The notes below the pieces were generated by a model. The model made no database searches. It saw nothing but the letters and a program-made list of their open reading frames with translations, and had not been told where the DNA came from. A DNA stretch of 64,000 nt from Methylophaga marina (GTDB taxonomy: Bacteria > Pseudomonadota > Gammaproteobacteria > Nitrosococcales > Methylophagaceae), in contig NZ_AP027741.1 of NCBI RefSeq assembly GCF_030296755.1, forward strand, positions 1,302,001 to 1,366,000. Reading direction: 5' to 3'. This document shows positions 27,765-37,346 of this stretch, piece after piece. Made by a program: the position numbers and the translations under genes. The stretch's first letter is position 1. Each line of letters begins with the position of its first letter.

Positions 27765-27853
27765 GATAATTAACCTTAGCGTGAAAAACTAAGGTCAGTT
27801 TAAGCAGGCATGACTGAATTTATTCTGAGTTTTAAATGAACAGTAAATGAATA

Positions 27854-28530
27854 TTATTTTGCTGAAAAACGATAACCCACCCCGCGTTTGGTCTCAATAA
27901 AAGACTGTTCAGGATGGCGATCTATTTTTTTCCGTAGACGCCGGATGTAAACATCAACAATATTCGTCAACGGATCAGTATTTACCCCCAGACAGCATTG
28001 ATTATGCGTTCACGGGAAACGACTTTACCATCGGTTTGCACCAGATAAAGTAATAGATCAAATTCCAATGAGGTCAAGTCTACGGCCTCACCATCTACAT
28101 AAACACTGCGCTCGCCAACGTTAATCAGCAATGGGCCCAACTGCAAGCTATCTTTGTCAGGTTTATGTGCTGACCGACGCCGTCCTAAAGCTTCAATTCT
28201 GGCAATTAATTCATCAAAATCAAATGGTTTGGTCAGATAGTCATCCGCCCCAGCCCTGAGCCCGGCGACTTTTTCTTGCGTATCATCCACCGCGGTCAAA
28301 AAGAGTATGGGGATATCCGTATTCTGTTTCCTGACACGCTGGCAAACAGTTAAACCATCCATATCAGGCAACATGCGATCAATAATCAGTAAATCATATT
28401 GATGCTGTTTAATGAAACTCAGTCCCGTTGCAGCGTCATTCGCCTGCTCACAGAAAAATCCTTCTGCCTTCAGACCCCGACAAATAAAGTCTGCCACTCG
28501 TTTTTCATCTTCAATCAGTAGAATTTGCAT
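27854..28530 (-). pseudogene. OmpR-type response regulator with one frameshift near its C-terminus
   Basis: A DNA-binding response regulator. The receiver domain carries the phospho-acceptor Asp at 51 (LLIIDRMLPDMDG), acidic pair ED at 7-8, Thr in LFLTAVDD and Lys in YLTKPFDFDEL. The winged-helix domain starts at about 125 (LINVGERSVYVDGEAVDLT). The frame stops early after INAVWG at 27982. One extra G in the five-G run 27985-27989 restores it: NAVWGVNTDPLTNIVDVYIR to GVGYRFSAK, ending at 27854. The full length is then about 225 residues, normal for the family. It overlaps the histidine kinase stop by one base. The run length makes a sequencing miscount likely. Confidence 0.88.
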
Positions 28531-30092
28531 TAGACTAACCTCGGCAGTGAGATGGTGATGCGAAAACCTGTGTCATCCACTTCTGCCCTAATTTTTCCCT
28601 GATGCGCATCTGTTATCGCCTTCGCCACAGCCAGTCCCAGCCCGGTTCCTGGTAAGGATTCTCTTCGGACTTTTTGACTGCGATAAAAACGATCAAAGAT
28701 AAATGGTAATTCTGACTGTTCAAGCCCATGTCCCTGGTCTGCGACCTGAATCAGAATATTCTGATCATCAATAGACGTATCAATCTGCACGTGTGTCTCT
28801 GCGGGACTGTATTTAATGGCATTATCGAGCACGATAATCAGCAGTTGCCTGATACGTTCAGCATCTACCTTGGCATAAGCCGGTTCAGCAGTTGGCGTAA
28901 AATTCAGCACCATGGATTTTGCTTTAGCCTGATGACGCATATCCTGACAACAATCATTCACCAGGTCATTGATGCTGGTTTTGGCACATTCCAGCCTCAG
29001 GTTATTGGTATCGGTTCTGGCAATGAATAAAAGATCATCCACCAATCGACTCAAAAACAAAGACTGCTCCAGTACCTGACTTAATGCATCACGTAAAGCA
29101 GGATCAGCATCCCCTGCATTTTTTTGTCTCAAAGCCACCTGAGCTTCGCCACGAATAATGGTAAGCGGGGTTCTGAGTTCGTGGCTGATATCCGCGAGAA
29201 AGTGTCGTCTGGAGACATCATTGTGTTGTAGGGTCTGGTTTAATTGAACCAGCTCCTCGGTGCGTTTAGCCACCTCATATTCAAGGTTTTGATTGAGGGT
29301 ATCACGTAGCTGTTTTTGTTCAGCCAAATTGTGTGCCATACCATTAAACGACTCAGCAATGGCATCAAACTCTGCATCAAAGCCCAAGGGCACCCGATAC
29401 TGCAAATCGCCTTGAGAAAGTGCTTCCGCGCCTTTTTTCAATTGATTCACAGGCTCGGTGATATTTCTTATCAACGCCAGACTACCTAGTATGGTTAGAA
29501 AAATGGCTAATAGAGACAACACCAATGCTGACCAGTAAATCAAGGAATGACGGTTTTCAATATTGTCATTTAATGCATCGACCAGGCCTGACTGTCGCTG
29601 CAGAGCCAGGTTAATCGCATCACGGAAATTATTATCAATCTGCTCTTCCAGCAAGAATTTAATTTTCTGTGAACGTGACTGTTCATCACGCATTTCCAAG
29701 ACTTCAGCAAACGATTTCAAGATGCCGTTTATCGCCATTTCCAGATTGTCGGTGTCTTCAACTGACCCCCTGGTTTTTTCGGGCCCGAGGGCTTCACGTT
29801 GAGCGATCTCCAATGCCCTGATCCGCGATAGAGTCTCTCTGATCATGGCGCGTTTATTTCTGACAATGGACTGGTTGGCACTTTTACCCAGTAAAATTTC
29901 GTCCGTTATTTGCTTGAATAAACGATAGCTATGATCAGACAACTTTAGATGCTCTGTAAGCAAGCTGTTAGCCGTATTCACCTGGGAAATATTCGACGCC
30001 GTAAACTTGGTCGACCAGACCGTCAGTGATAAAGCTAAACTCACGATCAAAAAGGCAAAGGCAGCAAACAAAATGATTTTCTTTTGATACAT
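28530..30092 (-). CDS. Sensor histidine kinase with HAMP domain
   Basis: A 520-residue membrane kinase paired with the response regulator that follows. Residues 8-28 and about 185-210 are transmembrane helices, enclosing a helical periplasmic sensor of about 150 residues. A HAMP domain (residues 210-262, ITEPVNQLKKGAEALSQGDL) and a coiled coil follow. The catalytic core has the H-box FLADISHELRTPLTIIRGEA, N-box LDNAIKYSPA, G1 VADQGHGLEQSE and G2 GTGLGLAVAKAITDAHQGKI. The start ATG 30092 is clear. The signal is not evident; the pair sits between pqiABC and ompW, both envelope-related, so an envelope signal is plausible. It lies upstream of the response regulator, so the operon order is kinase first. 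Confidence 0.93.
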   Translation of the reverse strand: MYQKKIILFAAFAFLIVSLALSLTVWSTKFTASNISQVNTANSLLTEHLKLSDHSYRLFKQITDEILLGKSANQSIVRNKRAMIRETLSRIRALEIAQREALGPEKTRGSVEDTDNLEMAINGILKSFAEVLEMRDEQSRSQKIKFLLEEQIDNNFRDAINLALQRQSGLVDALNDNIENRHSLIYWSALVLSLLAIFLTILGSLALIRNITEPVNQLKKGAEALSQGDLQYRVPLGFDAEFDAIAESFNGMAHNLAEQKQLRDTLNQNLEYEVAKRTEELVQLNQTLQHNDVSRRHFLADISHELRTPLTIIRGEAQVALRQKNAGDADPALRDALSQVLEQSLFLSRLVDDLLFIARTDTNNLRLECAKTSINDLVNDCCQDMRHQAKAKSMVLNFTPTAEPAYAKVDAERIRQLLIIVLDNAIKYSPAETHVQIDTSIDDQNILIQVADQGHGLEQSELPFIFDRFYRSQKVRRESLPGTGLGLAVAKAITDAHQGKIRAEVDDTGFRITISLPRLV

Positions 30093-30162
30093 AGGCTTGC
30101 TCTTTACCCCTCAGAAATCAGTTTTTGCCATCACTACAAATATGCTGAAATGTTTTTATACC

Positions 30163-30753
30163 CTAATCATCAACTCTAGGTAATGTCGATGCGATGTCAG
30201 TGGCTAAGGTGTCCAGATTATTGGCTAATGCACGAATCAGAACTGGATAGCCTTCTGCTGGTAAAGCTTGCGTCAGGCTGAAACGTTGAGTGGTGACCGT
30301 TTCACCTTGTTTATTAAGCAATTGCCATTGTCCACTGGTGACGGCTTGACCATCAAAACGGCCCTGAAACTGATCAAACTCTACTTGAAGCTGATAGCTG
30401 CTTTGCTTAGCAAACGACGGCAAATTAACGATTCGATAATCTGACTGCGCCGCTTGTAGTCGATCACGTAAACCACGACTCAACTGTGCAGCCAGTGACT
30501 CAGCCCATTGATGATATTGGGCAGAATGAACCGTGATGTCATCCAGTTGCAGTACCACACCATTTTTACTGAGAAAATCAGCCAGAATGATTGGTCGGAT
30601 AAAAACGGTTTTATCCGAACGGATGTTATCTGTAGGCGTATCGATGACAGGTAAGGTATAGAAAGTTGACTGTGTTACTGGCTGGCCCGCACAGGCAGTC
30701 AACAAAATAAAAAACAGTCCAATAAAAAATCGTTTCACAACACTCTCCTGCAT
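30163..30753 (-). CDS. pqiC: PqiC-like outer-membrane lipoprotein (ABC-transport auxiliary, DUF330)
   Basis: A protein of about 190 residues. The N-terminus is a lipoprotein signal with lipobox LTAC (FIGLFFILLTACAGQPV). The mature domain matches the PqiC/YmbA family: TFYTLPVID near the start, VFIRPIILADFLSKNGVV, then VNLPSFAKQSSYQLQVEFDQF. PqiC anchors the MCE protein PqiB to the outer membrane. The ATG at 30753 directly follows the pqiB stop; the GTG at 30738, with a better placed AGGAG, may be the true start. Gene order pqiA-pqiB-pqiC is the usual one. Confidence 0.9.
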   Translation of the reverse strand: MQESVVKRFFIGLFFILLTACAGQPVTQSTFYTLPVIDTPTDNIRSDKTVFIRPIILADFLSKNGVVLQLDDITVHSAQYHQWAESLAAQLSRGLRDRLQAAQSDYRIVNLPSFAKQSSYQLQVEFDQFQGRFDGQAVTSGQWQLLNKQGETVTTQRFSLTQALPAEGYPVLIRALANNLDTLATDIASTLPRVDD

Positions 30754-32424
30754 CTACGGTTGAGCAGCAGGAGGTTGTGGATCCGCCTGCTCAGTACGAT
30801 TGAAAATCAGTGCGTTGGGTTGTTCATTTAAAGTACGCACCAAGGGTTGTATGTCCTTAATCAGACCTTCCAGGCTTTTTATACTCTGAGATAAATTCTG
30901 ATACGCCGGTGCTTCTGGCGAGAGGCCTTTTAACGTTTCTCTGAGCTCAGCGAGCGTCTGATTGACATTATCCGGTATCGTTTGCGTCTGGGGATTATTC
31001 ACAAACTGATCGATGCTGCTGGCTAAAGTCTGTACTTCCTGCAACAAGGCTTGTGATGTTTTCAAGTTAGCATTCACTCCGTCCAATACAGGCTGTACTT
31101 CTAGTCCATTTAATTTATCGAGCAGGTTGGATATTTTCATCTCCATCTGTGCCAGCTGCGATGACTTGGTAGGAATCACTTGTCGATCTTTAAACATGGC
31201 CACTTTAATCTCAGGCATACCCGGCGTTCTATCAATATTGATATCCACAAACATTGCGCCGGTGAGTAAATTGCCAGGTTTTAAGGTAGCCACTAAACCT
31301 CGCTCTATAAGCCTATCTACGCGTTGTTTCCACTCTTCGAGCAGACCATCATGGAAGTCACCGAGCCGCTGCGGCTCCAGGCGAATCAATACGGGAATCG
31401 CAAATCCATCCTTGCCATTACGCATTCGTGAGTTATATTCCCACGGGACACTTTCTACGGTACCAATACGTAATCCTCTGAATTCAACAGGTGCGCCTTC
31501 TGCCAGGCCTCGCACGGTATCTTTCACCATCAACACATATTCAATATATCGATCATAGCTGGCCTGCTGTGCTTCGGTCTGATTGGAATACAAGGCAAAC
31601 TCATCTCCCGACGCTGCAGGCTGGTCATTTTCCACTTCCTGCAACACACCAAAACTGACACCACTGCTTAACAGTGTTTCCAGTGAGGCCAGATTGATAT
31701 TAAAGCCTTTGGAGTCAAGACTGATATTCACACCAGACGAAGACCAGAACCGTGTGCTCTTGGTCACCAGTACATCATAAGGTGCTTCGATAAATAACTC
31801 ATGATGCATATGCTGATTACCGGGTTTGAACTCTGACTTTTCAACACGGCCTACAATCTGTCCTTCATAACTGACTGGATCGCCTGGTTTTAAGGAGATG
31901 CCCAGAGGACTGTCGAGTTTGATATGAATACCATTACCGCTCAATGACACCGGCGGTTGATCAAGCACCTCAAATTCTCGCTGTTCCTGTTGCGACTGGC
32001 CTGGTTCAAGTTGAATATACGCACCGGATAATACGGTATTCAAACCACTGATACCTTCCCGGCCAATACGTGGTTTTACTACCCAGAAACGTGTGTCTTC
32101 TACCAAAGTCGAAGCAGCATCAGGGTTAATGCGGGCTTTGACTACTGCATACTGTAAATCTTCAGACAGAGTGACCGACTCAACATGGCCGATTTCCACA
32201 TTACGTGTTTTGATGAGTGTTTTATTGGCAGCGATACCTTCGGCATCGTTCATGGTGAGATTAATCAGTGGCCCTGTACTCAGATAATCATCCACGACCA
32301 ACCAGGCACCAATTAGGACCGCCACGATAGGAAGAATCCATATAGGCGACCAACTAGACGCTTTAGTCGCACGGGCATTATCTAACTCTTCCGTGGTGTC
32401 GGTATTCGATACATCATCCGTCAT
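30754..32424 (-). CDS. pqiB: PqiB, MCE-domain protein spanning the periplasm
   Basis: A 556-residue protein with one N-terminal transmembrane helix (about residues 25-45, WSPIWILPIVAVLIGAWLVV) and three MCE/MlaD domains. The first starts at about 50 (GPLINLTMNDAEGIAANKTL), the second near 165 (NGIHIKLDSPLGISLKPGDP), and the third near 290 (VRGLAEGAPVEFRGLRIGTV). The C-terminal region (about 420-530) is a helix that would form the PqiB needle. The family moves lipids between membranes through a hexameric tunnel. It overlaps pqiA by four bases (ATGA) and adjoins pqiC. Its length is close to that of E. coli PqiB (546 residues), so it looks intact. Confidence 0.95.
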   Translation of the reverse strand: MTDDVSNTDTTEELDNARATKASSWSPIWILPIVAVLIGAWLVVDDYLSTGPLINLTMNDAEGIAANKTLIKTRNVEIGHVESVTLSEDLQYAVVKARINPDAASTLVEDTRFWVVKPRIGREGISGLNTVLSGAYIQLEPGQSQQEQREFEVLDQPPVSLSGNGIHIKLDSPLGISLKPGDPVSYEGQIVGRVEKSEFKPGNQHMHHELFIEAPYDVLVTKSTRFWSSSGVNISLDSKGFNINLASLETLLSSGVSFGVLQEVENDQPAASGDEFALYSNQTEAQQASYDRYIEYVLMVKDTVRGLAEGAPVEFRGLRIGTVESVPWEYNSRMRNGKDGFAIPVLIRLEPQRLGDFHDGLLEEWKQRVDRLIERGLVATLKPGNLLTGAMFVDINIDRTPGMPEIKVAMFKDRQVIPTKSSQLAQMEMKISNLLDKLNGLEVQPVLDGVNANLKTSQALLQEVQTLASSIDQFVNNPQTQTIPDNVNQTLAELRETLKGLSPEAPAYQNLSQSIKSLEGLIKDIQPLVRTLNEQPNALIFNRTEQADPQPPAAQP

Positions 32425-33731
32425 ACGCTGTTGTCCTGTGCAGGTCGTAACTCCGTCTGTGGCTTATCCCATATCAGACGTGAATCAAAAGTGATGGCCG
32501 CCAACATCGTCAACACCACCACACTGGCAAAAGCGAGTGCAGCCGGTCCCGGTGTGACTGAAATTAAATCGCCAGCATGTATTAAAGCCACCAAAATCGC
32601 CACCACAAAGACATCCACCATGGACCAGCGACCGATAAACTCCGTTATCCGATACAATTTTAAACGTGCTAACTGGCTCAATTGATGTGCATTATTGACG
32701 GTTAAACACAGCCAGGACAGCACGATTAATTTAGCGATAGGTACCAGAATACTGGCAATAAAAATGACCAGCGCAATCGGCCACGAACCGTGTTCAATCA
32801 AGTCAATCACACCAGCCATAATGGTACTGTTCTTTTCCTGACCAAAATTGGTGGTGGTCATTATCGGATAAACGTTTGCTGGTATATAGAAAATGGTGGC
32901 AGTTATCAGTAAGGCCAGGGTGCGTTGCAGACTTTTCGGTGCGCGTGCATGAAGAGGCTCCCCGCAGCGAAGACAGTGATTATCACTGCCTTTATCCAAA
33001 GCATGAATCAAACCACAGGTGGGACAACCGGTCAGCCCTTGTTCTGCGGCTCCTTGTCCCGTATTCGTATGCGCCGGCGCACGTGGTTCGCCCGCAATTG
33101 CAAACCACATCCAGTCAGCATCGATAGAACGCGTAGTCATCAACAATAAGAAGGCAAACACCGCATAAGCCCAAAAGGCAATGCCAAGCTCAATATCGGC
33201 CATGCCTGCAATTTTAAACAGACTAACCAAGGCACCAATGATAAAGACATCTGCCATCATCCAACTGTCGAGATGTTTGAGCGTCCGGGCAATTTGACGA
33301 TGTTTGATTTTAGGTTCTGAAAACAACAAGACCAGCTGTAGCCAAATCACTGAAACAAGATACATGGCTGGCAAGATGATAATGGTCAATGCCACCACAA
33401 TAGCCACAATAGGTTGTTCAAAACTCAGTAACATTGATGCGGTTTGTTCGATTTCAATACTGTGGCCGATGCCTTTAATTGAAAAACTGACAAAAGGGAA
33501 ACTGACAGCGATGAGTAAGGCGATAAAGGCACTGATAGCAATAGCCAAGCTACGCTGGGCCGGACGATAGTGGCGTCTGGCTAAAACATGGTGACAACGA
33601 GGACAGTGTGCGACCTCGCCGGGACGAAGCCGCGGTAAAGCAGACACCCAGTCGCATTCATGACACGCTCGCAGGCGGCGTTGTCCATTGATATTTTTAT
33701 CAAGCTTCTGAAAAGAAACCGCTTGTTTCAT
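32421..33731 (-). CDS. pqiA: PqiA, polytopic inner-membrane protein
   Basis: A 436-residue protein with two PqiA repeats, each starting with a zinc-ribbon-like module: CHECDWVSALPRLRPGEV...CPRC (residues 23-46) and CPTCGLIHALDKGS...CLRC (about 236-258). Each repeat carries three to four transmembrane helices (for example LAIAISAFIALLIAVSFPFV and LALLITATIFYIPANVYPI). Together with PqiB and PqiC it forms a lipid-transport system that maintains the envelope; the paraquat link is historical and the operon is stress-induced in other bacteria. The start lies well upstream of the first CxxC. It is the first gene of the operon, so the promoter should lie beyond 33731. Confidence 0.95.
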   Translation of the reverse strand: MKQAVSFQKLDKNINGQRRLRACHECDWVSALPRLRPGEVAHCPRCHHVLARRHYRPAQRSLAIAISAFIALLIAVSFPFVSFSIKGIGHSIEIEQTASMLLSFEQPIVAIVVALTIIILPAMYLVSVIWLQLVLLFSEPKIKHRQIARTLKHLDSWMMADVFIIGALVSLFKIAGMADIELGIAFWAYAVFAFLLLMTTRSIDADWMWFAIAGEPRAPAHTNTGQGAAEQGLTGCPTCGLIHALDKGSDNHCLRCGEPLHARAPKSLQRTLALLITATIFYIPANVYPIMTTTNFGQEKNSTIMAGVIDLIEHGSWPIALVIFIASILVPIAKLIVLSWLCLTVNNAHQLSQLARLKLYRITEFIGRWSMVDVFVVAILVALIHAGDLISVTPGPAALAFASVVVLTMLAAITFDSRLIWDKPQTELRPAQDNSV

Positions 33732-33775
33732 GGCGTAATAACATCGCTTTAAATGACTGCGTTAATTGAAGTTGT

Positions 33776-34975
33776 TTACACATATTGCCCTGCACACCAA
33801 CCACTTGACCATGCCCACTGAAAATTAAAGCCACCCAACCAGCCCGTCACATCCAGCACTTCACCAATAAAATATAAATTTGCTGTGGTTTTGGCTTCAA
33901 ACGTTTTTGAAGAAATACCATCAGTGTCGACACCCCCTCGGGTGACTTCTGCAGTCCGATAACCTTCTGTTCCTGATGGTTTAATGGTCCAGTGGTGAAA
34001 AAACTGTGTCAGTTGTTCTATGTCTTTCTTCACTAACTGTTTAGCCAGTTTATCACCTAAATCAGCGGCCATCAGACCTAACCAGGTCAACACAAAACGT
34101 TTCGGCAGATACTGGCTCAACAAGGTTTTGATTGTCGCTTTCTCTCCGCTCGTCACCCACTGTTCAATTAACTCAGCCACGCTATGGCCAGGTAAAAAGT
34201 CGATGGTGATTTCATCGGAGCTATACCAGTAGTTAGAGATTTGCAAAATGGCTGGTCCACTGAGCCCTCGGTGTGTAAATAACAAGGCTTCATTAAAACT
34301 TTGCTGACGACAGCTGACACGAATATCCATCGCTACACCTGCTAACTCCTGTGCGACAGTCAGCCAGGCATCACTTAAGGTAAATGGCACTAAGGCAGGT
34401 TCGGTATCTTTCACTTGTAAACCAAACTGCCTGGCAACCTTATAACCAAAGCCTGTGGCCCCCATTTTAGGAATGGATAACCCACCGGTAGCGATGACCA
34501 GAGAATGGCATTGATACTGACCTCGCTCGGTATCAATCACAAACTGACCTTGCTCCGTTTTTTCGATGGCCGTGATAGCGGTATCCGTCTGAATATTGAC
34601 CCCGCCTTTTTCACATTCAGCCAGCAGAATATTCAAAATATCTCGGGCTTTGTCATCACAGAATAATTCACCTGCGCCTTTGTCGTGATAAGCCAGATTG
34701 TAGCGAGAGACTAACTCCAGAAAATCATATTGGGTGTAGCGACTTAATGCTGACTTACAAAAATGGGGATTTGCCGACAGATAATTATCAGGCTCCATAT
34801 AGAGGTTGGTGAAGTTACAGCGGCCACCACCTGACATTAAAATTTTCTTACCGACTTTATTGGCATGGTCCAGCACCAGTACCTGGCGCCCACGTTGGCC
34901 GGCAGTAGCAGCACACATCAGACCAGCTGCACCGGCACCAATCACAATGCAGTCAAACACTTGAGAACTCGTCAA
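33776..34975 (-). CDS. HI0933/YhiN-type flavoprotein
   Basis: A 399-residue FAD-binding protein. Near the N-terminus are VIGAGAAGLMCAATAGQRG (Rossmann motif) and KVGKKILMSGGGRCNFTN, the signature of the HI0933/YhiN family; a second conserved stretch is SLVIATGGLSIPKMGATGFG and the end is GEVLDVTGWLGGFNFQWAWS. The biochemical role is not established, though related proteins are predicted NAD(P)/FAD oxidoreductases. It is followed upstream in the transcript by the DUF1456 gene with a three-base gap, so the two may be co-transcribed. Length is normal for the family. Confidence 0.93.
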   Translation of the reverse strand: MTSSQVFDCIVIGAGAAGLMCAATAGQRGRQVLVLDHANKVGKKILMSGGGRCNFTNLYMEPDNYLSANPHFCKSALSRYTQYDFLELVSRYNLAYHDKGAGELFCDDKARDILNILLAECEKGGVNIQTDTAITAIEKTEQGQFVIDTERGQYQCHSLVIATGGLSIPKMGATGFGYKVARQFGLQVKDTEPALVPFTLSDAWLTVAQELAGVAMDIRVSCRQQSFNEALLFTHRGLSGPAILQISNYWYSSDEITIDFLPGHSVAELIEQWVTSGEKATIKTLLSQYLPKRFVLTWLGLMAADLGDKLAKQLVKKDIEQLTQFFHHWTIKPSGTEGYRTAEVTRGGVDTDGISSKTFEAKTTANLYFIGEVLDVTGWLGGFNFQWAWSSGWCAGQYV

Positions 34976-34978
34976 AAC

Positions 34979-35491
34979 TTACTTCTCTTTATCATCCAGT
35001 GACGGCCAGCTGAAACCTTCCAGATCATTTTTCTTTGGGTGATATTTCAACTGCAGACCTTGCAGAAAGTTTCGTAATACCTGATCTTTACAAGCCCGAT
35101 AATGTTTGTGCTCCGGTTTTCTGAAAAACGCACTCAATTCATGTTTACTCAGGCTGAAACCTTCCAGCTGCAACACAGCTAAAATCTCATCGCTTTGTAA
35201 ATTAAAGGCTATTTTGAGTTTTCTGAGGATAATATTATTGTTGAGCGACTTTTCCGGTTTGGGTTGTTCACCTTCTTTTTTACCGCGTAAGTGATTAATC
35301 AGGCCATTGAGGAAGGTCGCCATCTGTTTGTCATTCAGCGACTCATAGTCAGGATCATCGTCACGCTTCAACCATTGACTGACCTGTTCACGGCTTACAT
35401 CGATATCTGCTTGCGCAAATACGTTTATCATCATGGAATCGTTCAAATCTAAGATATAACGAATTCGTCTCAATACATCATTGTTAGTCAC
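34979..35491 (-). CDS. DUF1456 protein, YehS type
   Basis: A 170-residue protein made of two related halves: NDVLRRIRYILDLNDSMMIN and NNIILRKLKIAFNLQSDEIL, each followed by a helical segment (VSQWLKRDDDPDYESLNDKQ and LSAFFRKPEHKHYRACKDQV). This is the DUF1456/YehS duplicate fold. The function of this family has not been determined to my knowledge. It is the leader of a probable two-gene unit with the HI0933-type flavoprotein, separated by three bases. Length and pattern are normal. Confidence 0.88.
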   Translation of the reverse strand: MTNNDVLRRIRYILDLNDSMMINVFAQADIDVSREQVSQWLKRDDDPDYESLNDKQMATFLNGLINHLRGKKEGEQPKPEKSLNNNIILRKLKIAFNLQSDEILAVLQLEGFSLSKHELSAFFRKPEHKHYRACKDQVLRNFLQGLQLKYHPKKNDLEGFSWPSLDDKEK

Positions 35492-35698
35492 ACAGATTTC
35501 CTAAAGCAGAAGCCGGTTTGGTCTATCGCATTATCAGCATCATCAACCAACGAATGCATCGATAGACAGCAGGGTTAATAGTGAATACTTTAACAGGCTG
35601 AGACAAAATCGGTGAGATCGATGTTTGTGTTATCACTTACAAAGGCAACACACACTGTAGTGAGTCACCGTTCAATATCGCTGCTCCCCTCAAAGGAG

Positions 35699-35968
35699 TT
35701 ACTTAACGGTCAGCTTACCTCGTTTGACTGGCTCATCATCGGCATACCAACTAATACGTATATCGATACGTTTGTGTTCATCATTTTCACTGGCGGTTAA
35801 TTTTAAGTTCAGCAGATCTTTCGGCTGCATTAGCATTTTTCCTTCATCATCGCTGAAGCTGAGTTCACCTTTCGCAATGCCTTTGGCAACAGCATCCAAC
35901 ATCCCTTGAATACTTTTCTTGTCCTGTAAGGACTCATGTCGGAAACGTTTTTTTTGCTCGATCATCAC
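35699..35968 (-). CDS. Amphi-Trp domain protein
   Basis: An 89-residue protein that matches the small amphi-Trp family. It has the sequence RFRHESLQDKKSIQGMLDAV, then KGIAKGELSFSD, then two or three amphipathic strands ending in RIDIRISWYADD. The family name refers to a patterned amphipathic motif with Trp and it has been noted as part of the GAK gene neighbourhood. Function is unknown. It is the last gene of the large minus-strand cluster that begins at 42607, eleven bases after the metallophosphoesterase gene, which supports GAK membership. The start ATG is doubled (MMIEQ); the exact one is undetermined. Confidence 0.85.
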   Translation of the reverse strand: MMIEQKKRFRHESLQDKKSIQGMLDAVAKGIAKGELSFSDDEGKMLMQPKDLLNLKLTASENDEHKRIDIRISWYADDEPVKRGKLTVK

Positions 35969-35979
35969 TTACTCCATGA

Positions 35980-37344
35980 TTAGATTTTATAAAAATGTGG
36001 ATGAAAGACCTTGGCAAATGGATAGTCTATGCTCAAACCGATAAGCTGTTGATCAGGGTGAATAATTGTCACGCCAGCCCCCACGCCTTCCAGCCCTTCT
36101 TTATGCCTTGAGTGACGATCAAGCGTCACATCACTTTCCACGTGAAGCAACCCGTGCTTCAAGACTAAACGTTGTCCATGTTTACGATTGATATGACCCT
36201 GAACCAGGGCATGAATACCCTTACGGTTAATCTGCTTCACGCCTTTTCCACTGAGGGGTAAATCACTGTCGCGGTATTTTGTTCGCATCGTATTAGCTAA
36301 GCTGCCGTAGTAAAACTGAAACAGATCATTTTTCATTTGCTGACGAAACTGTTTATTCAGTTTTGCCACGCCTTCTTGTTCAATCACCTTACTGATTTCA
36401 TCATCTAAGCCAGCATGCAGAAACAGAAAAGAACCACGACGATAACTGAGCTGCATACGTTTAAAAAACCAGGCATAGTCACCTTTGGGATGCAGAAATA
36501 ACTGGCGACATTTCATTGCCGTGGCATAGACATCCTGCATACTAAAACCGGCTTTTTTACAAGCCGCTTCAAAGTGATCATATTTTCGCTGCATCTTACG
36601 CAGCTCACGTTTAATGCCTGCGTGGGTCATCAATGTCTTGGCGTGTTGAGGAAATTGCTCAAACCAGTCGGCTCGTGGAAATAAGGCTTCTTTACAACTG
36701 GCTTCATCAGGAATCGACTTGGGTAATTTTTTGCCTTTTAAATAACGCTGATGCACTTCACTCAATAACGGGATAACCTTTTCCCCCATCCGCACAAAGA
36801 AGTGCTCTGTGCTGGGATGACGAGGCAAGCTCATCGCGTAGATGCCCATATACAGACGCATATCATGGTTGCCGGCCAGCAGCTTTACCCGTGCGCCAGT
36901 ATCAAAAAGTCGCTTAAGCGCATCCAGTAACGCTAAATTACTGGGCCCTTTATCAAGACAGTCACCGCCAATAATAAAAGTGGCCTCCCGCCCTAAGCGC
37001 GTCAATGTAAATTCCAGCAGGGCCTGATTGGTGATTTTGATACCCCCACTCGCCACTAAGGAATGGACAAATGCTTCCGCGTCGGCATGAGGGTCGGCAA
37101 TGAAAAAGATCGGACGCTTTGGCCATGTCCACTTGCTGTATTGCTCAGCTGTCTTCATTGCTTTGGCAAAAGACGCTTCATCCTGATGAGCCTTTTGACC
37201 TGAATGTGCTTCCGAAACATTCCAGCATTCGGTAGTAGTAGGTAAGTGTTGCCAAACAGATTGCTGAGTTTTGTGCTTACTCACCAGTGTTTCAATAAAC
37301 CGCTGGCTATGCTTGAGATGCTGCTGTTGTGACATCATTTTCAT
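35980..37344 (-). CDS. Metallophosphoesterase of the GAK-type cluster
   Basis: A calcineurin-like phosphoesterase of about 454 residues. The metal-ligand motifs are present in order: FFIADPHADAEAF (DxH), GGDCLDKGPSNLALL (GDxxDxG), LLAGNHDMRLYMG (GNHD), MTHAGIKREL and VQGHINRKHGQRLV (GH). The start at 37344 follows the previous gene's stop by two bases; the longer frame to 37389 overlaps that gene and is less likely. The substrate is unknown, but the neighbours (SixA-Nudix, histidine phosphatase, kinases) suggest a phosphate ester or nucleotide. The enzyme resembles bacterial protein phosphatase-like members of the superfamily. Confidence 0.88.
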   Translation of the reverse strand: MKMMSQQQHLKHSQRFIETLVSKHKTQQSVWQHLPTTTECWNVSEAHSGQKAHQDEASFAKAMKTAEQYSKWTWPKRPIFFIADPHADAEAFVHSLVASGGIKITNQALLEFTLTRLGREATFIIGGDCLDKGPSNLALLDALKRLFDTGARVKLLAGNHDMRLYMGIYAMSLPRHPSTEHFFVRMGEKVIPLLSEVHQRYLKGKKLPKSIPDEASCKEALFPRADWFEQFPQHAKTLMTHAGIKRELRKMQRKYDHFEAACKKAGFSMQDVYATAMKCRQLFLHPKGDYAWFFKRMQLSYRRGSFLFLHAGLDDEISKVIEQEGVAKLNKQFRQQMKNDLFQFYYGSLANTMRTKYRDSDLPLSGKGVKQINRKGIHALVQGHINRKHGQRLVLKHGLLHVESDVTLDRHSRHKEGLEGVGAGVTIIHPDQQLIGLSIDYPFAKVFHPHFYKI

Positions 37345-37346
37345 AG